Below are positions 16,514 to 25,735 of a DNA stretch of 56,256 bases, piece by piece; the first letter of the stretch is position 1; each line of letters starts with the position of its first letter. Made by a program: the position numbers and the translations under genes. The notes under the pieces are model-generated. The model was given only the letters and a program-made list of their open reading frames with translations, ran no database searches and had not been told where the DNA came from. The stretch is taken from positions 1 through 56,256 of the forward strand of contig CAYLMK010000030.1 of the NCBI GenBank assembly GCA_964384945.1, read 5' to 3'. This DNA is from S015-6 sp964384945. GTDB lineage: Bacteria; Desulfobacterota; DSWW01.

Positions 16514-17661
16514 GGCGCGGGCTTCTCCGTCAGGTTCCTCGCGATCACCATGCGCTGGATCTCCGAGGTGCCTTCGTAGATCTCGGTCACGCGGGCATCC
16601 CGCCAGTAACGCTCGATCGGATAGCTTTTCGAATAGCCGTAGCCGCCGTGGATCTGCACCCCGCGGGAGGCGGCGCGGCTGGCCGCCTCGCTCGCATAGA
16701 GCTTGGCCATGGCCGAGGCCGAGGAGAAGGGCCGCCCGTTGTCCCGAAGCCAGCCGCCCCGGTAGACGAGAAGCCGGGCCGCCTCGATCTCGGTGGCCGT
16801 GTCCGCGAGCATGTTCTGGATCGACTGAAACTGGGTCAGGGGAACCTTGAACTGGACCCTCTGCCGGGCGTACTCGATCGACACGTCGAGGCTTGCCTGG
16901 GCGATGCCCAGGGCCTGCGAGGCGATGCCGATCCGGCCCACGTCGAGGGTTTGCAGAGCGATCCGGATGCCCTCCCCGGGCCGCCCGAGCAGGTTCTCCT
17001 TCGGGACCGGGCAGTCGGTCATGATCAGGGACGAGACCGGGTTCGCGCGCATGCCGCAGAGGTCCTCCAGGGGGCCGACCGAGAAGCCGCGCATGCCTCT
17101 CTCCACGATGAGGGTGCTCAGGCCCCGCCTCCTGTCCTCCGGGTCGGTGCGGGCGAGCACCACGGCCACGCCCGCGATCGCGCCGTTGGTCACCCAGATC
17201 TTGTTGCCGTTTAGGATGTAGCGGTCCCCTTCGAGAACGGCCGTCGCCTCGGTAGCCGAGGCGTCCGAGCCGGCATTCGGCTCGGTCACGCAGAACGCGC
17301 CCAACCGGTCGCCCGAGCACATGGCGGGCAGGATGCGCCTCTTTTGTTCCTCGGTTCCAAAGGACTCGATCGGGTACAGGGAGACGCTGTTGTGAACCGT
17401 GACGGCCAGGGCGACCCCCGCGCAAACCCGCGCCAGTTCTTCGATCGTGATGGCATAGCTCACGGTGTCCAGCCCGGCCCCCCCCCATTCCGGCGAGGCC
17501 TGGAGGCCGAACAGGTTCATGGCCTTCATGTCGTCCATCAGCTCCCATGGGAAGCGCGCCTGCCGGTCGAGCTCTTGAGCGATGGGGCCGATCCGGCTCG
17601 TGGCGAAATCCCGCACCGTCCTGCGAATGACCCTCTGCTTCGGGCTGATCTCGAAATCCAA
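16510..17661 (-). CDS. Acyl-CoA dehydrogenase
   Basis: 383 residues, the normal length of a flavin-dependent acyl-CoA dehydrogenase that oxidises acyl-CoA and passes electrons to ETF. Signatures are CVTEPNAGSDA, the NGNKIWVTNG region, VQIHGGYGYSKSYPIERYWRDAR and the catalytic-base segment IYEGTSEIQR (E in YEGT). The start is a TTG at 17661, where the family N-terminus (LDFEISPKQRVIRRTVRDFA) begins, preceded by GGGGGA. The substrate chain type is unknown. It overlaps etfB by 4 bp, so ACAD and ETF are co-expressed. Confidence 0.92.
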   Translation of the reverse strand: MDFEISPKQRVIRRTVRDFATSRIGPIAQELDRQARFPWELMDDMKAMNLFGLQASPEWGGAGLDTVSYAITIEELARVCAGVALAVTVHNSVSLYPIESFGTEEQKRRILPAMCSGDRLGAFCVTEPNAGSDASATEATAVLEGDRYILNGNKIWVTNGAIAGVAVVLARTDPEDRRRGLSTLIVERGMRGFSVGPLEDLCGMRANPVSSLIMTDCPVPKENLLGRPGEGIRIALQTLDVGRIGIASQALGIAQASLDVSIEYARQRVQFKVPLTQFQSIQNMLADTATEIEAARLLVYRGGWLRDNGRPFSSASAMAKLYASEAASRAASRGVQIHGGYGYSKSYPIERYWRDARVTEIYEGTSEIQRMVIARNLTEKPAP

Positions 17662-17675
17662 GGCTCGTCCCCCGC

Positions 17676-18593
17676 TCAGTCTCGTCTGGCCGAATCCTCT
17701 TCGAAGGCGACCACGATGGGCCGGATGCAGCGCTGGAAGGTGATCGGTGTGCCCTCGAAGTCCTCGAGCAGGTGGTCCAGGAAGGCGGGCCGGTAGGGGG
17801 CGCTGCGGTAATCGAAGTTCTGCGGCACGAGGCTGAACTCCTCGCTGCCGAAGAAGCTCTCGGCCGGATCTTTCCGCCGGGCGATGAACCGGGGCAGGTT
17901 GAGGACCCCGGCAACTCGGCGGAACCGCCTGAAGGCGGTACGCCGGGAGAGATAGCAGTCGGCCATCCTCCTCTTGGTGTCGAGTTCCCCGGCGTCCAGA
18001 GTGATCCGGTACGGCTGCCCGGGACTTCTGGCCTGCATGGGCCGTGGCAGAAGGGTCATCGCCACGTAGAGAGGGAACTGGTACAGGGGAATGTCCGCCT
18101 CCACGTCTTTGGCGAAGTTCCTCAGCGCGAGGGCGGCGAAGAAATGCGCCAGGCTGTGTTCCGGATGGCCCCCGTGGAAGGCCACGGCAAAGGCGGCATC
18201 CGGCCCGAACTCGTAGACCGCCTCCGCAATGTTCCTCCGGACCGGCTCGAAGAAGGCGACCTCCTCGGAAAGCCGAAGGGGGGCCTTCTTCAGTCGGGCC
18301 AGGTTGCGGTAGATCTCGTTTTCCGAATGGCCGAGGAACCGGGCCTGCCCTGCCTCCACGTCCGCGGTCCGAAGGCTCTCCAGGGCCTCGATCTTGCGGA
18401 TGGCCGCGTACCGGCCCGGATCCAGGCCCTCGGATCGCGCGAGCTTGTCGCCGTTGGTCAGGAAGACCACCCGGATCCGATTCTTGAGCCGCTGGAGGAT
18501 CCCGGAGCAGGCCAGTTCGTCGGCCGGGTGCGCGAGAAACAGGATCGGCTTCTCGCAGCCTGAAAATACCTGTGGGAGGCAATCCGTACTCAC
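17676..18593 (-). CDS. PIG-L/LmbE-like deacetylase-family protein, altered active site
   Basis: 305 residues of the PIG-L (LmbE/MshB) fold, a family that usually removes acetyl groups from N-acetyl sugars with zinc. The AHPDDE motif reads AHPADE (21-26): by the MshB mechanism H22 and D25 could still bind zinc, with the HPEH segment, but A24 replaces the aspartate that acts as general base. Catalysis may be lost or changed. The start is a GTG at 18593. It lies 14 bp before the acyl-CoA dehydrogenase start and appears to head the operon. Confidence 0.75.
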   Translation of the reverse strand: MSTDCLPQVFSGCEKPILFLAHPADELACSGILQRLKNRIRVVFLTNGDKLARSEGLDPGRYAAIRKIEALESLRTADVEAGQARFLGHSENEIYRNLARLKKAPLRLSEEVAFFEPVRRNIAEAVYEFGPDAAFAVAFHGGHPEHSLAHFFAALALRNFAKDVEADIPLYQFPLYVAMTLLPRPMQARSPGQPYRITLDAGELDTKRRMADCYLSRRTAFRRFRRVAGVLNLPRFIARRKDPAESFFGSEEFSLVPQNFDYRSAPYRPAFLDHLLEDFEGTPITFQRCIRPIVVAFEEDSARRD

Positions 18594-18688
18594 CGCTTCG
18601 ATCCGGTCCGGTCAGCCCATCCGCGCCTTCATGTTCGAGAAACCCGGAAGGACTCATCCTAGGAGATGCACACCCCCCGGTCAACCGG

Positions 18689-19706
18689 TCAAGGAGAGGG
18701 CGGGATGGAAGGGTCAAGGGGTAGGACCCTGAACTCGATCCTTCGGTTCCGGGCACGGCCCTCGGCGTGGCGGTTGGTGGCGATGGGGTGTACCTCGCCG
18801 TATCCCTTGGTGACCATCCGGGAAGCGGGCACGCCCTGGGATACGAGGTAGGCCTTCACCGCCTCGGCCCGTTCAAGGGAGATCTCCCGATTGCGGCTTG
18901 CCGGTCCCTCCCGGTCCGTGTGGCCGCCGATCTCTACGATAAGGTCAGGGTTCGCTTTGAGCAGCCTTGCAGCTTCGTCGAGGTCCGGCGAGGAACCCGG
19001 GGCGAGTGTCGTCGCTGCGGGCCCGAAGCCAATGGTGGGCAGCGTGATCTCTCCTCTCTGCAGCGGCGAGCACCCGGATCCGTCCGCCGCGGCCCCCGGA
19101 TTGGTTTGCGGGCATGCATCAAGGCCGTCGGGCACACGGTCTCCATCCGTGTCGATCCCGCATCCCCTCTCGTCCACCGCCGCCCCGAGGGGGGTGCCCT
19201 CGCACCGGTCGATCCCGTCGAGCACGCCGTCGCTGTCCGTGTCGTACGGGCAGCCTTCCTGGTTGACCGGGGCACCCGGATCCGTGTCTCCGCACCTGTC
19301 CAGGCCGTCCAGGACGCCGTCCGCGTCCGAGTCCCTCGGGCAGCCTACCGCATCCACCGTGGCCCGCCGGGCCGTTGCCGCGCATTGATCGATCCCGTCG
19401 AAGACCCCGTCCCGGTCCTCGTCCGCCGGGCATCCGCGGAGATCGACCACCGCCCCTGCCGGCGTGTCGGGGCACGCATCCTGCCGGTCTTGGATCCGAT
19501 CGCCGTCCGAGTCCCTCGTCCTGCGCACGAGCTCAACGGCCGGCGGCGCCGGCTCTCCGCGGCCCTCCGCCGCCGAGGGCACTGCCGCGAATTCCTTACG
19601 GGGGGGCGGGAACAAGGGCGGATCCGCGCGGAGAACAGGAAAGGCCTCCGGTGCCCCGGAGAGCAGAAGGGCCAGACTCAAGGCCAGCGATACGCCCGCC
19701 TGCATC
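18689..19706 (-). CDS. OmpA-family protein with thrombospondin type 3 repeats
   Basis: About 338 residues: signal peptide, a proline-rich linker, about five calcium-binding TSP3 repeats of the form D-D-DG-D-...-C (residues about 65-215), and a C-terminal OmpA peptidoglycan-binding domain with the signature GHTDREG and NRRIEFRV. Expected to sit at the outer membrane and anchor to peptidoglycan. The ATG at 19706 follows GGGAAGAGG closely; an upstream start would lengthen the basic N-region. The repeats give the DNA at 19100-19540 a tandem, GC-rich character. It is divergent from the DUF1846 gene. Confidence 0.82.
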
Positions 19707-19865
19707 CTCTTCCCGTTTCGTCTGCGAATTCTATGTGGGTAACGAACCCTTCCATACAACAAGCCGTTCCCGTTATCAAGGTCGCCGCGTTCTGGGCTGG
19801 AGCCATGCCGTTTGGCTTCCATCCGATAGAGGTCTGCCTTCCCTGTAGCGGTTTCGGCCTCCCCG

Positions 19866-19893
19866 TTGACTCTCCGCGGGCTCTTCCTATACG
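19866..19893 (+). promoter_or_regulatory. Possible promoter of the DUF1846 gene
   Basis: TTGACT (19866-19871), 16 bp, TATACG (19888-19893), about 30 nt before the start codon. The divergent intergenic region (19707-19865) shows nothing else recognisable. Confidence 0.45.
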
Positions 19894-19922
19894 GTTCTGC
19901 GACAATAAAAGGAGAAGCGGTC

Positions 19923-21431
19923 ATGCGCGTCGGATTCGACAACGAACAGTACCTGCAGGAGCAGACCTCGGCCATCCTGGAGCGGGTCGAGCAGTTCGAC
20001 AACAAGCTCTACTTGGAGTTCGGCGGAAAGCTGCTCTTCGACTACCACGCCTCCCGCGTCCTGCCGGGCTTCGACCCGAACGTGAAGATGAAGCTTCTCA
20101 AGCAGCTCCAGGACAAGGCGGACATCCTGCTCTGCATCTACGCCGGGGATATCGAACGGAAGAAGGTGAGGGCGGACTTCGGCATCACCTATGATTCGGA
20201 CGCCCTCAAGCTGATCGACGATCTTCGGGAGTGGGGCCTCGGGGTCGTGGGCGTGGTGATCACCCGATTCGAGAACCAGCCCGGGGCCCGGCTCTTCCGC
20301 AACCGGCTGGAACGCCGGAACATCAAGGTTTACACCCACAGCTTCACCAAGGGGTACCCCACGGATGTGAATCTCATCGTCAGCGACCAGGGTTATGGGG
20401 CCAACGAGTATATCGAGACAGACAAGCCGCTCGTGGTGGTCACCGGGCCGGGCCCGGGCAGCGGCAAGCTGGCGACGTGCCTGTCCCAGTTCTACCACGA
20501 GCACAGGCGGGGCGTTCGGGCCGGCTATGCCAAGTTTGAAACCTTTCCCATCTGGAACTTGCCCCTCAAGCACCCGGTGAACATGGCCTACGAGGCGGCC
20601 ACCGCCGATATCCGGGACTTCAATCTCATCGATCCTTTTCATCTGGAGCGTTACGGGAAGACGGCGGTCAACTACAATCGCGACGTGGAGGCCTTTCCGG
20701 TGCTCAAGCGGATCATGGAGAAGATCACGGGGTCGACGATCTACCACTCGCCCACGGACATGGGGGTGAACCGCGCGGGCTTCGGCATCACGGACGACGA
20801 GGCCGTACGGGAAGCGGCCAAGCAGGAGATCATCCGAAGGTTCTTCCGGTACAAGTGCGAATACGCCATGGGCTTTACGGACGTGGAAACCTGCCGGAAG
20901 GCCGAGTTGCTCATGAAGGAGCTCAGCCTGGACCCGGAGTACCGTAGGGTCGTGGGGCCGGCCATGGAGGCGGCCGAGGAGGCGGAGAGAACGGGCAAGG
21001 GAAACGAAGACGTTTTCTGCGGTGCTGCCCTGGAGCTCAGGGACGGCACCATCGTCACGGGAAAGAACTCCGCCCTCATGCACGCGGCATCGAGCCTCGT
21101 TCTGAACGCCATCAAGCAACTGGCCGGGATCCCGGACAAGATCCATCTCCTGTCGCCCAACGTCATCGAGTCGATCGCAAACCTGAAGAAGAACATCATG
21201 AACCGCAAGACGGTGAGCCTGAACCTGGAGGAGACCCTCATCGCGCTCACCATCAGCGCGACGACCAACCCGACCGCTCAGCTTGCCATGGAGAAGCTCA
21301 AAGAGCTTCAAGGCTGCGAGATCCACACGACCCACATGCCGACCCCCGGCGACGAGGCCGGCCTGCGGAGGCTGGGCGTGAACCTGACCAGCCATCCCGA
21401 CTTCGCAACGAAGCGGCTCTTTCTCTCGTGA
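19923..21431 (+). CDS. DUF1846 domain-containing protein
   Basis: 502 residues, the usual size of this widely conserved but uncharacterised cytosolic family. It has a glycine-rich GPGPGSGK segment at about 175-183 that looks like a P-loop-type nucleotide site. The conserved N-terminus (MRVGFDNEQYLQEQTSAILE) and C-terminus (HTTHMPTPGDEAGLRRLG) are both present, so it is complete. ATG 19923 is preceded by AAAGGAG at a good distance. Function unknown; no neighbour suggests one. Confidence 0.88.
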   Translation: MRVGFDNEQYLQEQTSAILERVEQFDNKLYLEFGGKLLFDYHASRVLPGFDPNVKMKLLKQLQDKADILLCIYAGDIERKKVRADFGITYDSDALKLIDDLREWGLGVVGVVITRFENQPGARLFRNRLERRNIKVYTHSFTKGYPTDVNLIVSDQGYGANEYIETDKPLVVVTGPGPGSGKLATCLSQFYHEHRRGVRAGYAKFETFPIWNLPLKHPVNMAYEAATADIRDFNLIDPFHLERYGKTAVNYNRDVEAFPVLKRIMEKITGSTIYHSPTDMGVNRAGFGITDDEAVREAAKQEIIRRFFRYKCEYAMGFTDVETCRKAELLMKELSLDPEYRRVVGPAMEAAEEAERTGKGNEDVFCGAALELRDGTIVTGKNSALMHAASSLVLNAIKQLAGIPDKIHLLSPNVIESIANLKKNIMNRKTVSLNLEETLIALTISATTNPTAQLAMEKLKELQGCEIHTTHMPTPGDEAGLRRLGVNLTSHPDFATKRLFLS

Positions 21432-21533
21432 GTGTGCCGCGCTCAGGACGGCCACCCCACGGTTCCGAGCCCGGCGGCCCCTTGTCTGCATCCAAGACGG
21501 TATAGGCCAATTTGTTCGATCCGGCTGTAACGT

Positions 21534-22505
21534 ATGCATACTGAAAACCTCCGCAACTGGCAGCACAGCCACATTTTCGGGCAGGACCGCAGGCGCCCCG
21601 GCGAGGTGCGCACCCTTGTCGTGATCGGAATCACGGCCGCCATGACGGCCGTCGAGGTCGCGGCCGGCGTTCTTTTCGGGTCGATGGCCCTGCTGGCCGA
21701 CGGCCTGCACATGGCCTCGCACGCTGCGGCCCTCAGCATCAATGCCTTTGCCTATGCGCACGCGAGGCGCCATGCGCGCGACCCCCGTTACAGCTTCGGC
21801 ACGGGCAAGGTCAATGCACTCGGAGGGTTCAGCGGTGCTCTGCTGCTGGCCCTGTTCTCCCTCTCGATGGCCTGGGAAAGCCTGGTCCGGTTTGCCCACC
21901 CGGTTGAGATCGTTTTCAATCAGGCCATCCTCGTGGCCGTGCTCGGGCTCCTTGTGAACGGGGCTTGCGTGTTCATTCTCGGCGTTGAGGAGCAGGATCG
22001 CGGCACAGCTGAGCCTCAGGCAGACCGGGCGCACCAGGGCGACCACAACCTCAAGGCGGCTTACCTGCATGTGATGGCGGATGCACTGACCTCGGTGCTC
22101 GCGGTTTTCGCGCTGCTCGCCGCGAAATACGCCGGATTCGTCTGGATGGACCCGGCCATGGGCATCGTGGGCGCCATCCTGGTGGCCCGGTGGTCGATGG
22201 GCCTGCTCCGCGCTACAAGCGGGGTCCTGCTCGACCGGCAGGGTCCGGCGCGCATTCGAGAGCGGATCCGGGAGAGTATCGAAAGGGACGGCGACAGCCG
22301 GGTCTCGGACCTGCATCTCTGGGCGGTCGGCCCCGATGTCTACGCCGCGATCGTGGTTGTCGTAGCGCATGCAGCGGCAACGCCCGAAGAGTACAAGGCA
22401 CGCATCCCGGCGGACCTCGGCCTTGCCCATGTGACGATCGAGGTTCACGAGAGCCCGCGGGCCGGCAGCGAGCGGACCTGTTCCCGGACGGCGCCGGGCA
22501 TGTGA
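21534..22505 (+). CDS. dmeF: Cation diffusion facilitator (DmeF-like Co/Zn/Cd exporter)
   Basis: 323 residues with six transmembrane segments and a C-terminal cytosolic ferredoxin-like domain. The metal-site motifs are HMASH in TM2 (ADGLHMASHAAAL) and HVMADALTS in TM5; between TM4 and TM5 lies an Asp/Glu/His loop. It would export divalent metals by antiport. No Shine-Dalgarno sequence is obvious before ATG 21534; the start codon lies inside the palindrome GTATGCATAC. It is followed by 309 bp without a gene, holding two hairpin repeats. Confidence 0.85.
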   Translation: MHTENLRNWQHSHIFGQDRRRPGEVRTLVVIGITAAMTAVEVAAGVLFGSMALLADGLHMASHAAALSINAFAYAHARRHARDPRYSFGTGKVNALGGFSGALLLALFSLSMAWESLVRFAHPVEIVFNQAILVAVLGLLVNGACVFILGVEEQDRGTAEPQADRAHQGDHNLKAAYLHVMADALTSVLAVFALLAAKYAGFVWMDPAMGIVGAILVARWSMGLLRATSGVLLDRQGPARIRERIRESIERDGDSRVSDLHLWAVGPDVYAAIVVVVAHAAATPEEYKARIPADLGLAHVTIEVHESPRAGSERTCSRTAPGM

Positions 22506-22657
22506 CGGCATGTTTCCCGACGGGCGGGACCTCTGCGTCTCTGCCGTCCTTGCGGCCGCCCGAGAGCGCCCCTGTTGCGAAGGGACTGCATCAAGTCTAT
22601 CATTCGATGAATGCAACGGGATTCGCTCACGGGACAATTGTAACCCCTCCCCTTGAT

Positions 22658-22680
22658 CCGCTCCCCTCAAAGGGGAGCGG
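22658..22680. repeat. Hairpin: 10-bp stem, 3-nt loop
   Basis: CCGCTCCCCT-CAA-AGGGGAGCGG. No T tract follows on either strand, so a terminator role is not supported. It neighbours the next hairpin and is probably a dispersed intergenic repeat. Confidence 0.5.
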
Positions 22681-22700
22681 AAAAGGCTGCGGCGGCACAC

Positions 22701-22723
22701 CCCTCTCCCCCTCGGGGAGAGGG
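22701..22723. repeat. Hairpin repeat related to 2251-2272
   Basis: CCCTCTCCCC-CTC-GGGGAGAGGG followed by AAAGGGTGAGGGG. It shares sequence with the palindrome at 2251-2272, in reversed setting, so the two are likely members of one dispersed family. Confidence 0.5.
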
Positions 22724-22814
22724 AAAGGGTGAGGGGCAGTCCAGACGCGTCGAAGGTCGCTTCATGCGTTCGAACTAGAACGTCGAGGGGTTTCGCAAGA
22801 GGAGTGCAGCAGGG

Positions 22815-23978
22815 ATGGGGCGTATTCCGGCAGACAGGGTCCGCAAGCCCGTTTGCATCGTGGGAGGCGGGGTCATCGGGCTCGCCATCGGCTGGCGCCT
22901 GGCCAGGCAGGGTGCGGCCGTGGAGATTTTCGAGCGGGACGACGCCGGCAGGGGGGCGAGCTGGGCCGCTGCGGGCATGCTTGCGCCCGTTTCCGAGGTC
23001 GGCTTCGAGGACGAGGGCTTTCTCGCCCTGGGCGGCGAGAGCCTGCGTCTGTACCCCGAGTTCCTGGACGAACTGAGCGGGGACGCCGGCGTCGAGGTCC
23101 GGCTGGACACCCGGGGGACGCTCCTCATCGGGCTGGACCGGGACGATGCCGAGAGGCTGCGCCGGCTCTACGATTTCAGGGAGCATCTGGGCCTGCCGGT
23201 AAAATGGCTTTCCGGAACCGAGGCCAGAGAGATCGAGCCGCTCGTGTCTCCCAGGGCGAGTTCCGCGATCTGGATCCCGGATGACCATCAGGTGGACAAC
23301 CGTGCCCTGGTGGGTGCCCTGAAGGCGGCCTTTCGGAAATGCGGGGGCACCCTGCACGAGCATCGATCCGTCTCGGAGGTGCTTCTGCGGGGAGGGCGAG
23401 TGACCGGCGTGCGGACCGGGGAGGGGGACACCGGTGCATCGTGCGTCGTGATCGCCGCCGGGTGCTGGTCGAAGCAGATCGGAGGGATCCCCAAAGAGCT
23501 TCTCCCGCCCGTGCGGCCCGTCAAGGGCCAGATCATCACGTTGGGTTCGGATCGTACCTACTCGTTCCTGCACGTCATTCGGGCCCCGGACGCCTATTTC
23601 GCGCCGAAGGGGGACGGCAGGATCGTTCTCGGCGCCTCCGAGGAGGACATGGGGTTCGACACGACGGTCACGGCCGGGGCTGTCTACCGGCTCCTCGAGC
23701 GAGGCTGGAGGGCCGTCCCCTCCATTTATGATCTCCCGATCCGGGAGATCATCGCAGGGCTCCGGCCCGGCAGCCGGGACCACGACCCGATCGTGGGCAA
23801 GACCACGATCGAGCGCCTCTATTACGCGACCGGCCACTACCGCCACGGAATCCTGCTGACGCCCGTCACGGCCCTGGAGATCTGCGGCCTGATCCTGGAA
23901 GGCAAGCCGACCGGGTTCTTTGCCCCCTTTGCGCCGACGCGTTTCTTCCCGGCCGGGGCACGTTCGGTCGTTTGGTAG
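22815..23978 (+). CDS. thiO: Glycine oxidase ThiO
   Basis: 387 residues, FAD-dependent amine oxidase that makes the dehydroglycine used to build the thiazole of thiamine. The dinucleotide motif VCIVGGGVIGLAIG is at the N-terminus, and GASWAAAGMLAP and the C-terminal GHYRHGILLTP are typical of ThiO. AGAGGAG lies upstream of the ATG. First gene of thiO-thiS-thiG-thiE. The presence of ThiO rather than ThiH suggests glycine, not tyrosine, as precursor; an oxygen-using enzyme is notable in an otherwise anaerobe-like gene set. Confidence 0.9.
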   Translation: MGRIPADRVRKPVCIVGGGVIGLAIGWRLARQGAAVEIFERDDAGRGASWAAAGMLAPVSEVGFEDEGFLALGGESLRLYPEFLDELSGDAGVEVRLDTRGTLLIGLDRDDAERLRRLYDFREHLGLPVKWLSGTEAREIEPLVSPRASSAIWIPDDHQVDNRALVGALKAAFRKCGGTLHEHRSVSEVLLRGGRVTGVRTGEGDTGASCVVIAAGCWSKQIGGIPKELLPPVRPVKGQIITLGSDRTYSFLHVIRAPDAYFAPKGDGRIVLGASEEDMGFDTTVTAGAVYRLLERGWRAVPSIYDLPIREIIAGLRPGSRDHDPIVGKTTIERLYYATGHYRHGILLTPVTALEICGLILEGKPTGFFAPFAPTRFFPAGARSVVW

Positions 23979-24014
23979 ACGGGACGGGGGCGCATTGCGT
24001 TTCGGAGGGTTCGA

Positions 24015-24221
24015 ATGAAGCTGATCGTCAACGGAAAGCAGGTCGAGGCACAGCCCGGGATCACGGTCGAGGCGCTGTTTGCGCAGATCCTCAAGACGGC
24101 GGCCCGGGACGGGTACGCCGTGGCGGTCAACGGCGAGGTGGTTCGCAAGGGCTCCTGGGGAGCCAGATGCCTCGAGACGGGCGACAGGGTGGAGATCATC
24201 CGGGCGGTGCAGGGAGGCTGA
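24015..24221 (+). CDS. thiS: Sulfur carrier protein ThiS
   Basis: 68 residues with a beta-grasp pattern, ending in GG as needed for C-terminal adenylation and thiocarboxylate formation. It donates sulfur to ThiG. It sits between thiO and thiG. The adenylating enzyme ThiF is not in this window. Confidence 0.92.
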   Translation: MKLIVNGKQVEAQPGITVEALFAQILKTAARDGYAVAVNGEVVRKGSWGARCLETGDRVEIIRAVQGG

Positions 24222-24273
24222 TTCCGACCGGCCCATCCTGCGGTTTCCCTCAAACTGGCAAGGGGTCATCGAG

Positions 24274-25056
24274 ATGGATCCATGGAAGATCGCGGACAGG
24301 ACGTTCCACTCCAGGCTGATCATGGGGACCTCCCGGTATCCGGACCCGCAGACCCTGCTCGATTCGCTCGAGGCTGCGGGCACGGAACTCGTGACCGTGG
24401 CGATCCGGAGGGTGAATCTCGAGGATCCGGACGAGGAAAGCCCGATCAACTTGCTCGATCGGAAAAAGTACCAGATCCTGCCGAACACGGCGGGCTGCTA
24501 CACGGCCAAGGAGGCGGTGCTCACCGCGCATCTCGCCCGCGAGGCGCTGGGCACGCACTGGATCAAGCTCGAGGTGATCGGGGATGAGGAGACCCTGTTC
24601 CCGGACGTTCCCGAGCTCCTGAAGGCGGCCGAGGAGCTCATTCACGAAGGGTTCGTGGTCCTGCCCTATTCGAACGACGATCCGATCACGTGCAGGAAGC
24701 TCGCCGACATGGGCTGCGCGGCCGTGATGCCGCTCGGCGCGCCGATCGGCTCCGGCATGGGCATCCGTAACCCTTACAACCTGATGATCATCCGCGATCT
24801 CATCGGCGTACCCATGATCGTGGACGCCGGGGTCGGCACCGCCTCGGACGCGGCCGTTGCGATGGAGCTCGGGGCGGACGGTGTTCTGCTCAATACGGCG
24901 GTGGCCCAGGCCAAGCACCCGGTCCGGATGGCCCGGGCCATGCGGCTCGCCATCGAGGCGGGGCGGCTCGCCTTTCAAGCCGGGCGCATCCCCCGGAGGC
25001 TCTACGCGACCGCCTCGAGCCCCCTGGAAGGCCGGATCGGGCTCGTAGACGAATGA
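24274..25056 (+). CDS. thiG: Thiazole synthase ThiG
   Basis: 260 residues, TIM-barrel enzyme that condenses deoxyxylulose phosphate, dehydroglycine and ThiS-bound sulfur into the thiazole phosphate. The Schiff-base lysine is in WIKLEVIGD, and the phosphate-binding text GAPIGSGMGIRNPYN and DAGVGTASDAAVAMELGADG is conserved. ATG 24274 is chosen over earlier in-frame starts that would overlap thiS; AAGGGG precedes it. Its end overlaps thiE by 4 bp. Confidence 0.95.
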   Translation: MDPWKIADRTFHSRLIMGTSRYPDPQTLLDSLEAAGTELVTVAIRRVNLEDPDEESPINLLDRKKYQILPNTAGCYTAKEAVLTAHLAREALGTHWIKLEVIGDEETLFPDVPELLKAAEELIHEGFVVLPYSNDDPITCRKLADMGCAAVMPLGAPIGSGMGIRNPYNLMIIRDLIGVPMIVDAGVGTASDAAVAMELGADGVLLNTAVAQAKHPVRMARAMRLAIEAGRLAFQAGRIPRRLYATASSPLEGRIGLVDE

Positions 25057-25673
25057 TCGATTTCAGGCTCTACCTCGTGACCGACAGGGCCGTGTGCGTC
25101 TCCGGGGCGCTGGAGACGGTCGTGGACCGGGCCTGCGCGGCAGGGGTGCGCGCGGTGCAGCTTCGGGAGAAGGACCTCTCCGCGAAGGCCTTGCACGAGC
25201 TAGCGGTCACCATGCGCGAGGTGACGAGGCGCAGCCGGTCCAGGCTCTTCATCAATGACCGGGCGGACATCGCCCTCGGGGTCGGCGCGGACGGGGTCCA
25301 CTGCCCGGAGGGCGGGCTTCCGGTCCGCCTGGTGAAGCGGATCTGCCCCGATGCCCTGGTGGGTGCGAGCGCCCACCGCCTCGAACGGGCGAAAGAGGCC
25401 GCCGCGGCCGGCGCCGACTTCGTGCTCTTCGGGCCGGTGTTCGCCACGCCGTCCAAGGCGAGGTTCGGCAAGCCTCAGGGGCTGGATGCGCTCGCGGCCG
25501 TCGCGAGAGAAGCGGGCGTGCCCGTGTTGGCGATCGGCGGCATCACGCCGGAGAACGCGCATCTGTGTCTCGACAAGGGCGCCGCCGGCGTGGGCGTCGT
25601 CTCGGCCGTCCTTGCGGCGGAGAATGTCCCGGCGTCCGTGGAGGCCTTCCGCAGAAGCCTGGGAGGCCTGTAG
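25053..25673 (+). CDS. thiE: Thiamine phosphate synthase ThiE
   Basis: 206 residues, joins the pyrimidine and thiazole phosphates to give thiamine phosphate. Family text seen: YLVTDR, VQLREKD, FINDRADIALGVGADGVH, GPVFATPSK and AIGGITPEN. Its ATG overlaps the thiG stop (ATGA). No terminator is evident after it; the next gene is convergent. Confidence 0.93.
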   Translation: MIDFRLYLVTDRAVCVSGALETVVDRACAAGVRAVQLREKDLSAKALHELAVTMREVTRRSRSRLFINDRADIALGVGADGVHCPEGGLPVRLVKRICPDALVGASAHRLERAKEAAAAGADFVLFGPVFATPSKARFGKPQGLDALAAVAREAGVPVLAIGGITPENAHLCLDKGAAGVGVVSAVLAAENVPASVEAFRRSLGGL

Positions 25674-25735
25674 CAGAACCGAGAAGACGGCGGAAGGGAT
25701 TGCTTTCGCCCCAGATTGCCCTGCCGGATCCCGGT

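Noticed and set aside
22658..22680. Terminator of dmeF
   Set aside because: Strong hairpin but no T tract and about 150 bp after the stop.
22506..22814. TPP riboswitch before thiO
   Set aside because: No THI-box motifs seen by eye; only hairpin repeats.
19887..24488. A 1533-codon minus-strand frame
   Set aside because: It is antisense to DUF1846, dmeF and the thi genes, and reflects GC-rich codon bias. The plus-strand genes have clear homology and ribosome sites.
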